A stretch of 64,000 nucleotides of DNA from Siphlonurus alternatus (taxonomy: Eukaryota; Arthropoda; Insecta; Ephemeroptera; Siphlonuridae). Of the stretch, positions 35,711 through 64,000 are shown piece after piece. How positions within the stretch are numbered: the stretch's first letter is position 1; each line of letters starts with the position of its first letter. The stretch spans positions 28,796,539-28,860,538 of the forward strand of contig OX463779.1 of the NCBI GenBank assembly GCA_949825025.1. Direction: 5' to 3'. The notes under the pieces were generated by a model, which saw only the letters and a program-made list of their open reading frames with translations, was not told where the DNA came from and did not search any database. Position numbers and translations under genes: made by a program.

Positions 35711-37548
35711 TATAGACCTTATGGAAAATTTACAATTTTCACACACAGATTTCAATATGTTACAAAAACCTCTACGATTGTAAAAATGAAAAAATTACTA
35801 GAATCTGCAGTTTTTGGCCATTTATTATCCTGAAATGCGTATCAAAAGAAGTTTTCTTTATTTTAATGTGGTTAATTTCATATGATACCAATTAAGCCAA
35901 TTACATGGAGTAAAAGATACGTATGTAACTATATTAGGCAAACTACAGTTTGCTTATTTTAACTGTTGCGATAATAAGATGAGCTTGTCTTATTCATAGT
36001 TAGGGAATTAATGGCAAAAATCGCGCTATTGGTGATACCGGGCTGAAATTTTCAGTACTTGCTAATAACATCATTTGCATCAACTTTTTTGGCGGATCCC
36101 AAAAAAAAGTGTCATACCGTGACCTTGAGTGACCTTTGAACTTTGACCTCCGATTGATTTACGTTTGATTTTTTTACAAGGAATCTAAGGCAGATACGAA
36201 AAAAATTGTCATTAGCAAATATGTTTGTACTAACACGGAGAGTAATTAGCAATTTTTGGAAAAGACCTAAGTCCATAATAAACAAAATGGCGGCCGATGA
36301 AACTTTTATTGACCTCTTTTTTGGCAGCTTTCTTGCTTATTTTAACCAAACTAGCAAACTTTCTAGCTTAAAATAGCAACTATCAATTGTCTACTATCAT
36401 TACGATTAAAAAAAATCATAATGCTTGTTGATAAGAGAATAATAACTCGAGATATTGTAATTTCTACCGTAAAATGAGCACTTATTCCCTATGCTATTAT
36501 AATACGTTTTTTTACTAAAATCCATACTTTTTGTGACAAAAGCATTAAACATACAGAAATGATTAATTGCATCATAAGAACCTTAAAAAATACTGTACCC
36601 TAAAATTTTGAACCACCCTTTGACCCCTGGTGACCTTTCAAAATGGCGGATGTGGAGAACAGGAAAGTATTATTTTCTGGCAAACCAAAGGTCGGGATAA
36701 AGATATATTCCGCAGAAAAGATGCTTAGATGGTTGCAATTATTTAAAAAGGGTCCCTAATTATTTTCAAATTGCAATGTTGCCAAATATAGCACCCCTAA
36801 AGACCTAAATTTTATTTGACTTTTTTTCAGTTAAAATCGTATAAAATCCATGCTTTCTGAAAGTGGAGCTTCTAATTTTCAAGCAGGATTAATTAATTGG
36901 GGTCACGAGAACCAAAAAAATAAGAACCCCCTCCCCTCCCCCCCACCCCTTAAAAATTAAAACATTTTACGCCTCCTGCCCAGGGTTCTTTAATCCATGA
37001 TTGACTCGGGGAATTATATTATATTTTTTTAGGCCATAGTCAGTGCATTGAAGTAATTGCAGTTAGTAACCATTTGTCTACGTATAGTATACGTATTTCT
37101 ACTAAATAAAAATTAAAACTAAGAGTAATTTTAAGAAAGAGTTCCCTAATTAAAAAAAAAGGTGGGTTTCCAAGTCTTCCTAAAATCTGAGTAATCTTTT
37201 TCTCGAGAAACAAATAATAAATATATAACAAATATAACAAATGTTTTATAAAATATATATGCTAAAAATACTGTATTTATATAAATAATGTTCACTTAAT
37301 TTTATGATAATGCTTTTAACCATTCGTTCACAGTACAATATTTAAATATGTACAATTTGTATAAAATAAGTATGTACGATCGGAGATCCAGCGGGGTTCT
37401 AAAATGGAAAAGGTACGTGTTCGTGCATACGCACAATATATGCTCCAAATCTGCAACGTTAATTTATGAGCGACTTTCGGGGGGTGCAACGGAGGCATAC
37501 ATTACCCCCTTTATATACACGTTTAAATCAACCCAGCAAGGGCAATAT

Positions 37549-37749
37549 CACAATATCAGCCGTGAATTCAGAAAAAAATAATAATAATAATCGGAGGGGG
37601 TAGAGGGGTGGGGGGGACGTGCTTCCTCCATAAGGCCAATGTTAAAAGAAAAAAATGGAGTGTGGCAAGTGCCTATATTGCCATTGCCCTTGTTAAATAA
37701 AACATATCAGCCCCCCCCTCCCCTCCCTCCCTCCCTGGATCCGCGCCTG
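37549..37749. mobile_element. Second hAT-type MITE, one end degenerate
   Basis: The right end CTGGATCCGCGCCTG (37735-37749) is the exact inverse of the left end of the MITE at 14957. GGCAATAT occurs directly after it (37750-37757) and again at 37541-37548, a possible 8-bp duplication, which would put the left end at 37549. However, no matching inverted repeat is visible there, so the left boundary is uncertain. The interior shares GGCAATATAGGCACTTGCC-like sequence with the first element on the minus strand. Confidence 0.55.
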
Positions 37750-40253
37750 GGCAATATTGAAGGTACCAACATCAAAAGTTAGTCCTGCGTATTTATGATA
37801 GCTACAACAACAATAGGAAAAAAAAAAATAATAAATAAATAAACGATTTCCCAATTACTGTATTTTATTATTTTCCACATTTCCAGCACTCACTTTCAAA
37901 CCTGCTTAGAGAAGTGTGTAATTTTTCTTTTTCTTTTTTTTTTTTTTCAAATTTCCATTCAAAAATAAGAGAAGGTGAATTAAAAGAATAAAATTTTTGC
38001 TGAATCTGCGTCAAAAAATAGTACTAAAAATTTACTGCCGGGCTTCATTTGTGTCGTTTTGTCGGTTATGATAATTTTAAACATTTTGATTTTCATCCCT
38101 AACTCCGGGATGATAGTGGAACCCTAATATGTTGATTTGCATTTTTCAGTTCCTCACTCATTAAGAAAGGTTTTTCAAAACTCATTTTCAAAATGTTATG
38201 TTTTTACTACATTGAATTACATTTTGGAGCTGGTTCCTTCAATATTGTCCTTGCCGGGTTGTTTTAAACGATTAAAGGGAGTTAATTATGAGACAACTTG
38301 CATGTTTTGGTAATAACGTAATAACCCAATAAGTGGGATATGTCCCTCTAGGTATTTCCCCCCGTAACAGTAAAGATTTCCAATATATTTAAGTATAAAA
38401 ATTAATTGTAATGCGTTTATAATTTGACTAAGATAGTAAGATTTATATAGTTTTATTATTGTCATTGATTATATATTCGTATGTATACAGTGTAACCTTT
38501 AATTGATAACATATGATTAGCAAGAACGGTGATCCAGCGGAGTTTTTTATTATAGTGGAAAAGGACACAGGTACGTGCTTCATGTTCTGTAAATTCAATT
38601 TAGGGGGGCGATGTACATAGGGAAGAGGGGGGGGGGAGGCTTAATTATATGTTGGTATTTTAAAGAGTAAAGAGGGTTGTGATTCATATATGCTTGTTTA
38701 TCGAGAAATAGATTACTCAGATTTTAGGAAGACTTGGAAACCCACCTTTTTTTTTAATTAGGGAACTCTTTCTTAAAATTACTCTTAGTTTTAATTTTTA
38801 TTTAGTAGAAATACGTATACTATACGTAGACAAATGGTTACTAACTGCAATTACTTCAATGCACTGACTATGGCCTAAAAAAATATAATATAATTCCCCG
38901 AGGTCAATCATGGATTAAAGAACCCTGGGCAGGAGGCGTAAAATGTTTTAATTTTTAAGGGGTGGGGGGGGAGGGGAGGGGGTTCTTATTTTTTTGGTTC
39001 TCGTGACCCCAATTAATTAATCCTGCTTGAAAATTATATAGAAGCTCCACTTTCAGAAAGCATGGATTTTATACGATTTTAACTGAAAAAAAGTCAAATA
39101 AAATTTAGGTCTTTAGGGGTGCTATATTTGGCAACATTGCAATTTGAAAATAATTAGGGACCCTTTTTAAATAATTGCAACCATCTAAGCATCTTTTCTG
39201 CGGAATATATCTTTATCCCGACCTTTGGTTTGCCAGAAAATAATACTTTCCTGTTCTCCACATCCGCCATTTTGAAAGGTCACCAGGGGTCAAAGGGTGG
39301 TTCAAAATTTTAGGGTACAGTATTTTTTAAGGTTCTTATGATGCAATTAATCATTTCTGTATGTTTAATGCTTTTGTCACAAAAAGTATGGATTTTAGTA
39401 AAAAAACGTATTATAATAGCATAGGGAATAAGTGCTCATTTTACGGTAGAAATTACAATATCTCGAGTTATTATTCTCTTATCAACAAGCATTATGATTT
39501 TTTTTAATCGTAATGATAGTAGACAATTGATAGTTGCTATTTTAAGCTAGAAAGTTTGCTAGTTTGGTTAAAATAAGCAAGAAAGCTGCCAAAAAAGAGG
39601 TCAATAAAAGTTTCATCGGCCGCCATTTTGTTTTTTATGGACTTAGGTCTTTTCCAAAAATTGCTAATTACTCTCCGTGTTAGTACAAACATATTTGCTA
39701 ATGACAATTTTTTTCGTATCTGCCTTAGATTCCTTGTAAAAAAATCAAACGTAAATCAATCGGAGGTCAAAGTTCAAAGGTCACTCAAGGTCACGGTATG
39801 ACACTTTTTTTTGGGATCCGCCAAAAAAGTTGATGCAAATGATGTTATTAGCAAGTACTGAAAATTTCAGCGTATCACCAATAGCGCGATTTTCGTGAAA
39901 TTTGGTTGTTGATTCCCTAACTATCAGTTACGTATCTTCTCCCATGCAATGAAATCATATTATATATATCATATGAAATTTACTATATTAAAATAAAGAA
40001 AACTTCTTGTGACACGTATTTCAGGATTAATAATGGCCAAAAACCGCAGATTCTGGTAATATTTTTATATTTAGAATCGTAGGTTTGTAACATATTGAAA
40101 TCTGTGTGTGAAAATCGTAAATTTTCCATAAGCAGGTGCAATGTAGAAACAAATTAAAATTCACACACACAATCAAAACAACAATCAACTGTGGACGGGA
40201 GAGTTTTGTTTACATTTTAAATTGCTAAAACAGGGTTTTCCAAGTGGTCTATT

Positions 40254-45100
<4,847 letters not shown>

Positions 45101-45162
<62 letters not shown>

Positions 45163-45180
45163 TAGATAGAGAGAGAGAGA
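45101..45180. repeat. Interrupted (GA)n microsatellite
   Basis: GA units interrupted by GAAA and GATAGATA. It lies in a locally less AT-rich patch (about 44950-45300). Confidence 0.95.
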
Positions 45181-46230
45181 CCATATGGCAGACAAAACGT
45201 GAGCAACGCGGTCACCAGCATCATGTATATTCCATGCAGTATATATAGGGAGAGTCTGCAGCTTGGTATAGCCAACTCTGGCACATGCGATTGTTTCTCT
45301 ACTCTTTATTTAACAAGGTTAGACTTAACGAGCTATTATTTGATTATATACTTTAACAAAATACACACAATCACAAAATTAATTATAATATTAAATTTAA
45401 TTTTATTATATAACTTAATTATAATATTTAAATATTTTAACCTATTTATGTTTCTAATTATTTTATATATCATCATGTTCTATTTTATTTTTATATATTC
45501 ATTGGATATACTCAATTTTTGTTAAATTATTTATTAACTTATTAATTGCATAATATATTTTAGTTTTTATATCAGGATTAATATATTATTATATTTAATA
45601 ATATAATTATAATAAAAATACATTTTTTATGCCGTTACCAAAAAATAATCAGGTTAGTCACATGCCATCTCGCCGTGAGGTTAGGCAATTTGTTCGACAT
45701 CACAGAAGAGCGGGTTGCATATGTTTGAAAGCTTCGCCGCCATCGCCGCGCTGGGCTTCTCTTTAAACTGAACTGAAACTATTGTGTATTTAAATTACTG
45801 CATGGAAAACGGTGAAAACATTCTCTTTAATTGCAATTCAGACACTTCAATTAATTATAATATACGTCAGTAAGAAACTTTGTCAGTCAACATTTATATT
45901 AAGGAAAAAATTCCTGAAATAACTTTGAATTTTTAAAGCTAGAAACGTCATCAGTTATCACTTACAGTTGTTAGAGCATAACAGACTAAAAACATACTAT
46001 TATTTTGTAAATATCTATGGCTAACGTAATATTTCTATTGGCTATTGAATATTATTTAAAATTTGGCAAGTAATAAAAAAATTATCCAACAGTTATTGAC
46101 TCTTTTAAAAAAATTTAAAGGAGCACATAGATTTTGGCCTTGAAGCGAGTACTATATATATACAGCATTTTTTTATAAATGCGCCTTCTGGTATCATAAT
46201 AACAAATGATTTCGATTTTAATATTATATA
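45181..46230. other. Intergenic, AT-rich
   Basis: A patch at about 45650-45770 is less AT-rich but has no open frame of coding character. Confidence 0.45.
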
Positions 46231-46580
46231 TAATGGACAACATACATGAAAAAAATTTATTGCAGAAATGAATTAATAGAGGGTACAGTACGAAGTTATG
46301 CTACTCTGAATTTTTTCAGATTTTTTTAAAACCCAGAACTATTTTTAAATAATTATTGAAAGTGCGGACATGCCCCCTGGAGGCGTCAATAGGCGTCTTG
46401 GTCCTATCCTTTTTATTAAGGATTCATGGGTGCTAACTTAACTTACAGAACTTTCAATAATTATTTAAAAATAGTTACATGTCACAAAAAAAAATCGGAA
46501 AGAATTCAGAGTAGCATAATTTGGTGCCCTCTATTTATTTCTGCAATAAAATTTTTTTCATGTATGTTGTCCATTGTATG
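46231..46580. mobile_element. Hairpin MITE, family A copy 1
   Basis: Ends ATGGACAACATACATG and its inverse enclose long arms with landmarks ATTGCAGAAATGA, GCTACTCTGAATTTTTTCAG and TTTCAATAATTATTTAAAAA. The same architecture recurs in the copies near 49013, 51809, 52954 and 61336, which differ mainly in the terminal 20 bp. Confidence 0.85.
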
Positions 46581-46686
46581 ATTCTATCAGAAAAAGGTTG
46601 AAACTCTTATTTTCTTCTTTTCGGCAGTTATTATTATAAAACTTGCTTCACAGTTTTATTAATGACTGATTTTACCTGAAAGATCC

Positions 46687-46687
<1 letters not shown>

Positions 46688-46717
<30 letters not shown>
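46688..46717. repeat. (AAT)n microsatellite
   Basis: Ten trinucleotide units. Confidence 0.95.
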
Positions 46718-47060
46718 CAATAATATATCTCAAAATATTTTAAATAGAAGACAAGAACAAGTAAATCAATGTATCAAATACAAAGCGTTTTTAAGTATAT
46801 TACATTATATAATTATAATATACATTTTAAAAATATAACAGCTTGAGAGACATTATAGAGTGAGAAATTTTCACTCCCAAAAGATTGTAGGCCGAATTCG
46901 TAGTTCTACATTATATTCAAAATCTTCAATCGTTATATTCACATCAGAAATATCTTCAGTAAAAAATAATAACCTCAAAGTCCCGGTGGCGTATATATTT
47001 ATTGTTTACAAAATAAAAAGCTGGTACGGGAACTGAAAGTGTTCTACATCGTGCTATTAT

Positions 47061-47408
47061 ATGGATTTTTCAAAAGCAGAAAAAGAATCTGCTGGTCTAC
47101 AAGGTTCTAAACGTGTGGAGAGTGAAGCAGACCGACTGCCCCCCACTGCGCTGATTATTGCCGAGAGGTTGGCACGCCTGCTGCTGCCGCTCGAGCAGTG
47201 GTTGCCGGTAATGAAGAAATATTTCTGCCGGTCGCCCGCCCCGCGCCTCGTGCGAGATGAGAAACTCGCCCGCCCGCCGCCTCGCGTTCTCTGGATGCTG
47301 CGCTGGAGCAAACTGCAAGGAGAGAGGGGAGAGAGAGAGAGTGAGACGTCCGTTTGTGCAAGCGTGCACATACGGCAAAAAAATAGGCACCAACTAAAAC
47401 TTACTTAA
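47061..47408 (+). other. Locally GC-rich patch with an open frame, coding status doubtful
   Basis: From 47080 to 47340 the sequence is clearly less AT-rich and contains CpGs. A 115-codon frame starts at ATG 47061 and stops at TAA 47406-47408, and antisense frames are open too, which is expected of GC-rich DNA. Codon use and composition (Arg, Leu, Pro) do not suggest a known family. It may be an unseen exon or a regulatory element about 3.7 kb upstream of the SHOX-like gene. Confidence 0.25.
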
Positions 47409-47939
47409 CAAAATATATAGAGCATAATATACAAAACCCCTAAAGTAACACAAGTGACAAATGGAAAAAAACTTGAAGAGTAAAACTGTATTCTATTGTA
47501 TTATACACCAACAACAGATGTAATCTGTCATTTGTTTTTATTACATTTTCTAGCACTTACTGAGGTTGTTTCAGTGTTAGCTATATAGGAGCAAAGTTTC
47601 CCTGATAAAACGTTTTAATATATTACAGCATTATAACTGCAGCTTTTGTTGACTATAATCATTCTGTGTTTGTAATTATATTACAGTAAAAGTTGAAACT
47701 GGATACCACAAATTATAATCTTACAAGAGAAGCATTTATAATAGTCATGTGACATTGCCATTTAACATTTCACTTTGTAAGAAGTGACAAATTTATATTA
47801 TACAACAATAATTTTGCTCTAAAACTGACAATGTGTACTGAAAATTATTTATGATTAATATTCAATTCTATAAAATTATAGAAAAAAATTTAATTTAATT
47901 TAGCATTTAGCAGTTTATAATAATTAGTCACGAATTTGC

Positions 47940-48290
47940 AGATCACACCACTAGATTTTGGTTAGAAAAATGAAAAATGACTCGATGAACACCCTGTATG
48001 ATTTTTTTATTGCAGAAATACGAGGGTACCAAATTATTTTTTCCAGCTTTTTTTTTTAGAGTCCGGGAACCGGGAACTTTTTTTTTTTTAAACATTGAAA
48101 TTACAATCAGAGGCGTTAAAAAGACGTCACTTTTTAGTGAAAGGATATGACTAAAAAGGGGCGTGGGTTGAAATCTGAAATAACTTTTTAACAATATATC
48201 TTGAACTTCAAAAATCTGAAGAAAATAAGAGTAGCATTTGATGCCCTCTATTCATTTCCGCAATATTTTTTACTCATGCTTTTGTATTAA
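47940..48290. mobile_element. Diverged MITE related to family A
   Basis: Shares TTTTTTTATTGCAGAAAT, GAGGGTACCAAATTAT and the inverse TGCCCTCTATTCATTTC with family A, but the middle and ends differ. Confidence 0.55.
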
Positions 48291-49012
48291 TTGAAACCTA
48301 AAATATGCAAAAAAAAATTAATATAATATATTTATATATTATTTTAACTTATTGTTTAGCAATAATTAAATCATTTAATCATAGCTTGTACAATACAAAA
48401 ATTACAAATAGAATTAAGAATAATTGACGAGACAGATTATAGAAATCAAATCGGACGAGTTTAAGTGCATTGACTTGAGCTCGGGGTGCATATTGCCCGA
48501 ACCGTCGCCGCAGTACCGCATGGTAACGTGATTAGTGTCGTGCGTGTCGTGCGCACGTCTGCCCGACGCCAGCCGATAATTAAGAGATATGGCGTTCATC
48601 CCAACCCACGTAATGGGGCAGCACTTAGCGACATAACGTCACCTCCTTCCGTCAACCGACTTTGATACGTCTAACCCTGGAGGTATCACACAATCACGTT
48701 TCACTTTATATATATTAATTAGAACGTGAATTAATGTCACGTAAAAGATCTTAGCAGAATTTTAACTTTTTTACCATTCACCTCTCATGAATTAAAAATA
48801 ATAATGCAATAGTAAAAAAGGTTATTTCAAATTCTTTTTCGTATAATATAATTATAATGTTTTTCAATCGATCATTACTATTTTTTTAACTTTATTATTG
48901 AATGGTGAATTCCGCGCGTCTCCAGAAGAAAGCAACATATGCTCACAATAGAAAAAAACAACTGCTTGAGTAATTAATGGCATATTTAATATTTAAATTT
49001 GTAGTCTTTTTA

Positions 49013-49348
49013 ATGGACAACATACATGAAAAAATTTTATTGCATAAATGAATAGAGGGTACCAAATTATGCTACTCTGAATTCTTTCAGATTTTTTTGA
49101 GACCCAGAACTATTTTTAAATAATTATTGAAAGTGCGGCCACGCCCCCTGGAGGCGTCAATAGGCGTCCAGTCTCCATCCTTTTTATTAAGGCTGCAGGG
49201 GTGCCAACTGAAATCACAGGACTTTCAATAATTATTTAAAAATAGTTCCGGGTTTCAAAAAAATCTGAAAAAATTCAGAGTAGCATAATTTGGTACCATC
49301 TATTCATTTCTGCAGTAAATTTTTTTCATGTATGTTGTCCATTGTAGT
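49013..49348. mobile_element. Hairpin MITE, family A copy 2
   Basis: Same ends (TGGACAACATACATGAAAA and inverse) and middle (CCCCCTGGAGGCGTCAATAG) as the copy at 46231, so the two belong to one subfamily. Confidence 0.88.
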
Positions 49349-50698
49349 ATTCAAAAAAATGAGAGAATAATTCAAACTGATGAAGCCGTGAAAGTATGCT
49401 TCAATTCTTACTTATAATATTTACGAGCCGAGCAATTAATATACATTATCCTTAATAGGTGCAATTTTTGAATTTGAATTTAATTAACATGCAGAAGCAA
49501 TTTAAAATTCGAGAATCTTTAACAGGGCAAGTATTTTTTTATTTTAAACAATTCATCGGCAAACAAAAATGAAATTGGGACAATATAATAAAAATATCAT
49601 TTGTATTCCTAACTCGACGAATCACATCTTCTGCACCATAAATTTGATTTACATTCAGATTTTCAGATGCTTTGTCTGCTTGATTTGAAGAGATCCTCTA
49701 TGGCATGCAATGTTGTATAAGTCGCATATTGTACACATATTGTATGTTGTTCACAATACAACAATATTGCAATCTATAATAATGCGATAAATAATATATA
49801 ATATATAACATAAACAAATTAGTAACTGCAATACAGTAAAGCAAATCCGTCCATGGTAAACTTAGAACTTATTTATTAATATTTCAGTAGTGTTTTATGC
49901 AGTTAAAATTATAAGCTTTCCAATAGCATAACAATTGGAAATTAAAAATGTCATAATTTTCAGCAGAAAATACATTTATTATGTCATTTATACATAGTAT
50001 ATAATTTTCAATATATATATAATTTATTATGCGTATGTGTTTTAGTATTTTTTTGCGTCACTTATGCTAAATTAAGAGTTCATTATGACCCAAGAAAAAC
50101 ACTTTATGCAAGTTTTAATGAGCATATATATTATAGCATTATTATTTTTGTTTAAAAATAAATTTTGGATTTTGCACTTAATAATTTTATGTTTGTAGTC
50201 TATGGAATTAATTTAATTAAAATCTTTATGATGTATTTAATAGACTTAGAGTAATTACTAAACATTAACTGCAAATCGATACTTTTAATTATGTTCTTGA
50301 AGATTTCATAGAGAGCGAATCCTTTAATTTGATTAACTCTAAAGGTAAAGCTTTCAATTAAAAACTAATGTTATCTTAAGTAATTTTTTATATATGTATC
50401 TATCTGTAGTTCAGGCTTTTAAACTCCATTAGTTAGGCTGATGGGAAGTTGTAAAGTTGGCAGAGAATTAAGTGTTCGTATAAGAGTGGGCACATAGTAG
50501 TTAATCAGTTAAAGAGGAGTAAAATTTTCCCTAGCAGCATCAGTTTTGTTACCCATCCCTATAAACACAAAAGCTCCTCCCCTATAACACCGTAAAAGTA
50601 GATGTTTGAACGTGCGCGGAAATGGCGATAGGGCGTGGCTTAAAACTACATAAACTCCGCCTACAAATGTAATATATAATACGCATCCACCCATTTTC
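49349..50698. other. Upstream flank of the SHOX-like gene, AT-rich
   Basis: No gene was recognised. The last 200 bp before the gene become less AT-rich. Confidence 0.5.
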
Positions 50699-50726
50699 TA
50701 TAAGGATTTCGTTTTAGCGTCAGTGT
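50699..50726 (+). promoter_or_regulatory. Possible core promoter of the SHOX-like gene
   Basis: TATAAG at 50699-50704 lies about 23 bp before an arthropod-type initiator TCAGTG at 50720-50725, and another TATATAAT sits at 50673. The spacing is a little short, and the transcription start is unproven. It would leave a 5' leader of only about 29 bases. Confidence 0.25.
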
Positions 50727-50750
50727 AATTGTTGATAAGATGCCGAAGTG

Positions 50751-64000
<13,250 letters not shown>

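Overview
The window is AT-rich animal DNA. Its genes are split by GT-AG introns, introns and intergenic regions are crowded with microsatellites and hairpin-type DNA transposon remnants, and there are no operons. The homeobox and zinc-finger genes are bilaterian types. The dense (GA)n, (AT)n and hexanucleotide arrays and the MITE load would suit an arthropod, perhaps a crustacean, but that is inference.

Layout. 1-1841 (minus): an intronless Ulp1/C48-type cysteine peptidase gene, followed in the same frame, after one TAG, by a PHD-like finger; probably transposon-derived. 2.8-3.5 kb: small repeats, including a phased array of CAATTG palindromes. 4.55-12.9 kb: a satellite block of 24 monomers of exactly 345 bp with a 2,070-bp higher-order unit, then decayed monomers. 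13.8-15.1 kb: a retroelement-like tail, a 71-copy tetranucleotide array and a hAT MITE with an 8-bp target-site duplication. 17.1-18.95 kb (plus): a four-exon coiled-coil gene I do not recognise. 19.75-22.3 kb: a 2.56-kb element with inverted ends and TTA flanks, built largely of the palindrome CAAGATCTTG. 23.5-24.3 kb: a nested MITE.

25.8-33.5 kb (minus): a complete nine-exon ZXD-family gene (989 aa, ten C2H2 fingers). Every exon joins in phase, and it ends in the family's C-terminal STINL-DL motif. Directly downstream, nine tandem copies derived from that last exon form a 61/62-bp minisatellite. A possible upstream exon lies at 33.8-34.1 kb. 34.5-40.3 kb: two hairpin MITEs and a 4.8-kb foldback structure with arms of about 1.6-1.7 kb.

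50.75-64.0 kb (plus): the first five coding exons of a SHOX/SHOX2 orthologue (paired-like homeodomain, Q50). It is cut by the window end just before where the OAR domain should lie. Its introns hold several MITEs, one nested in another, long (GA)n tracts and some less AT-rich patches that could be regulatory. The 40-50.7 kb stretch upstream holds no gene I can support.

The three well-supported genes are not visibly linked in function. SHOX and ZXD proteins are both nuclear DNA-binding regulators. The most unusual features are the ZXD-derived minisatellite readable in two frames, the higher-order satellite, the helically phased palindrome array, the CAAGATCTTG element and the large foldback.
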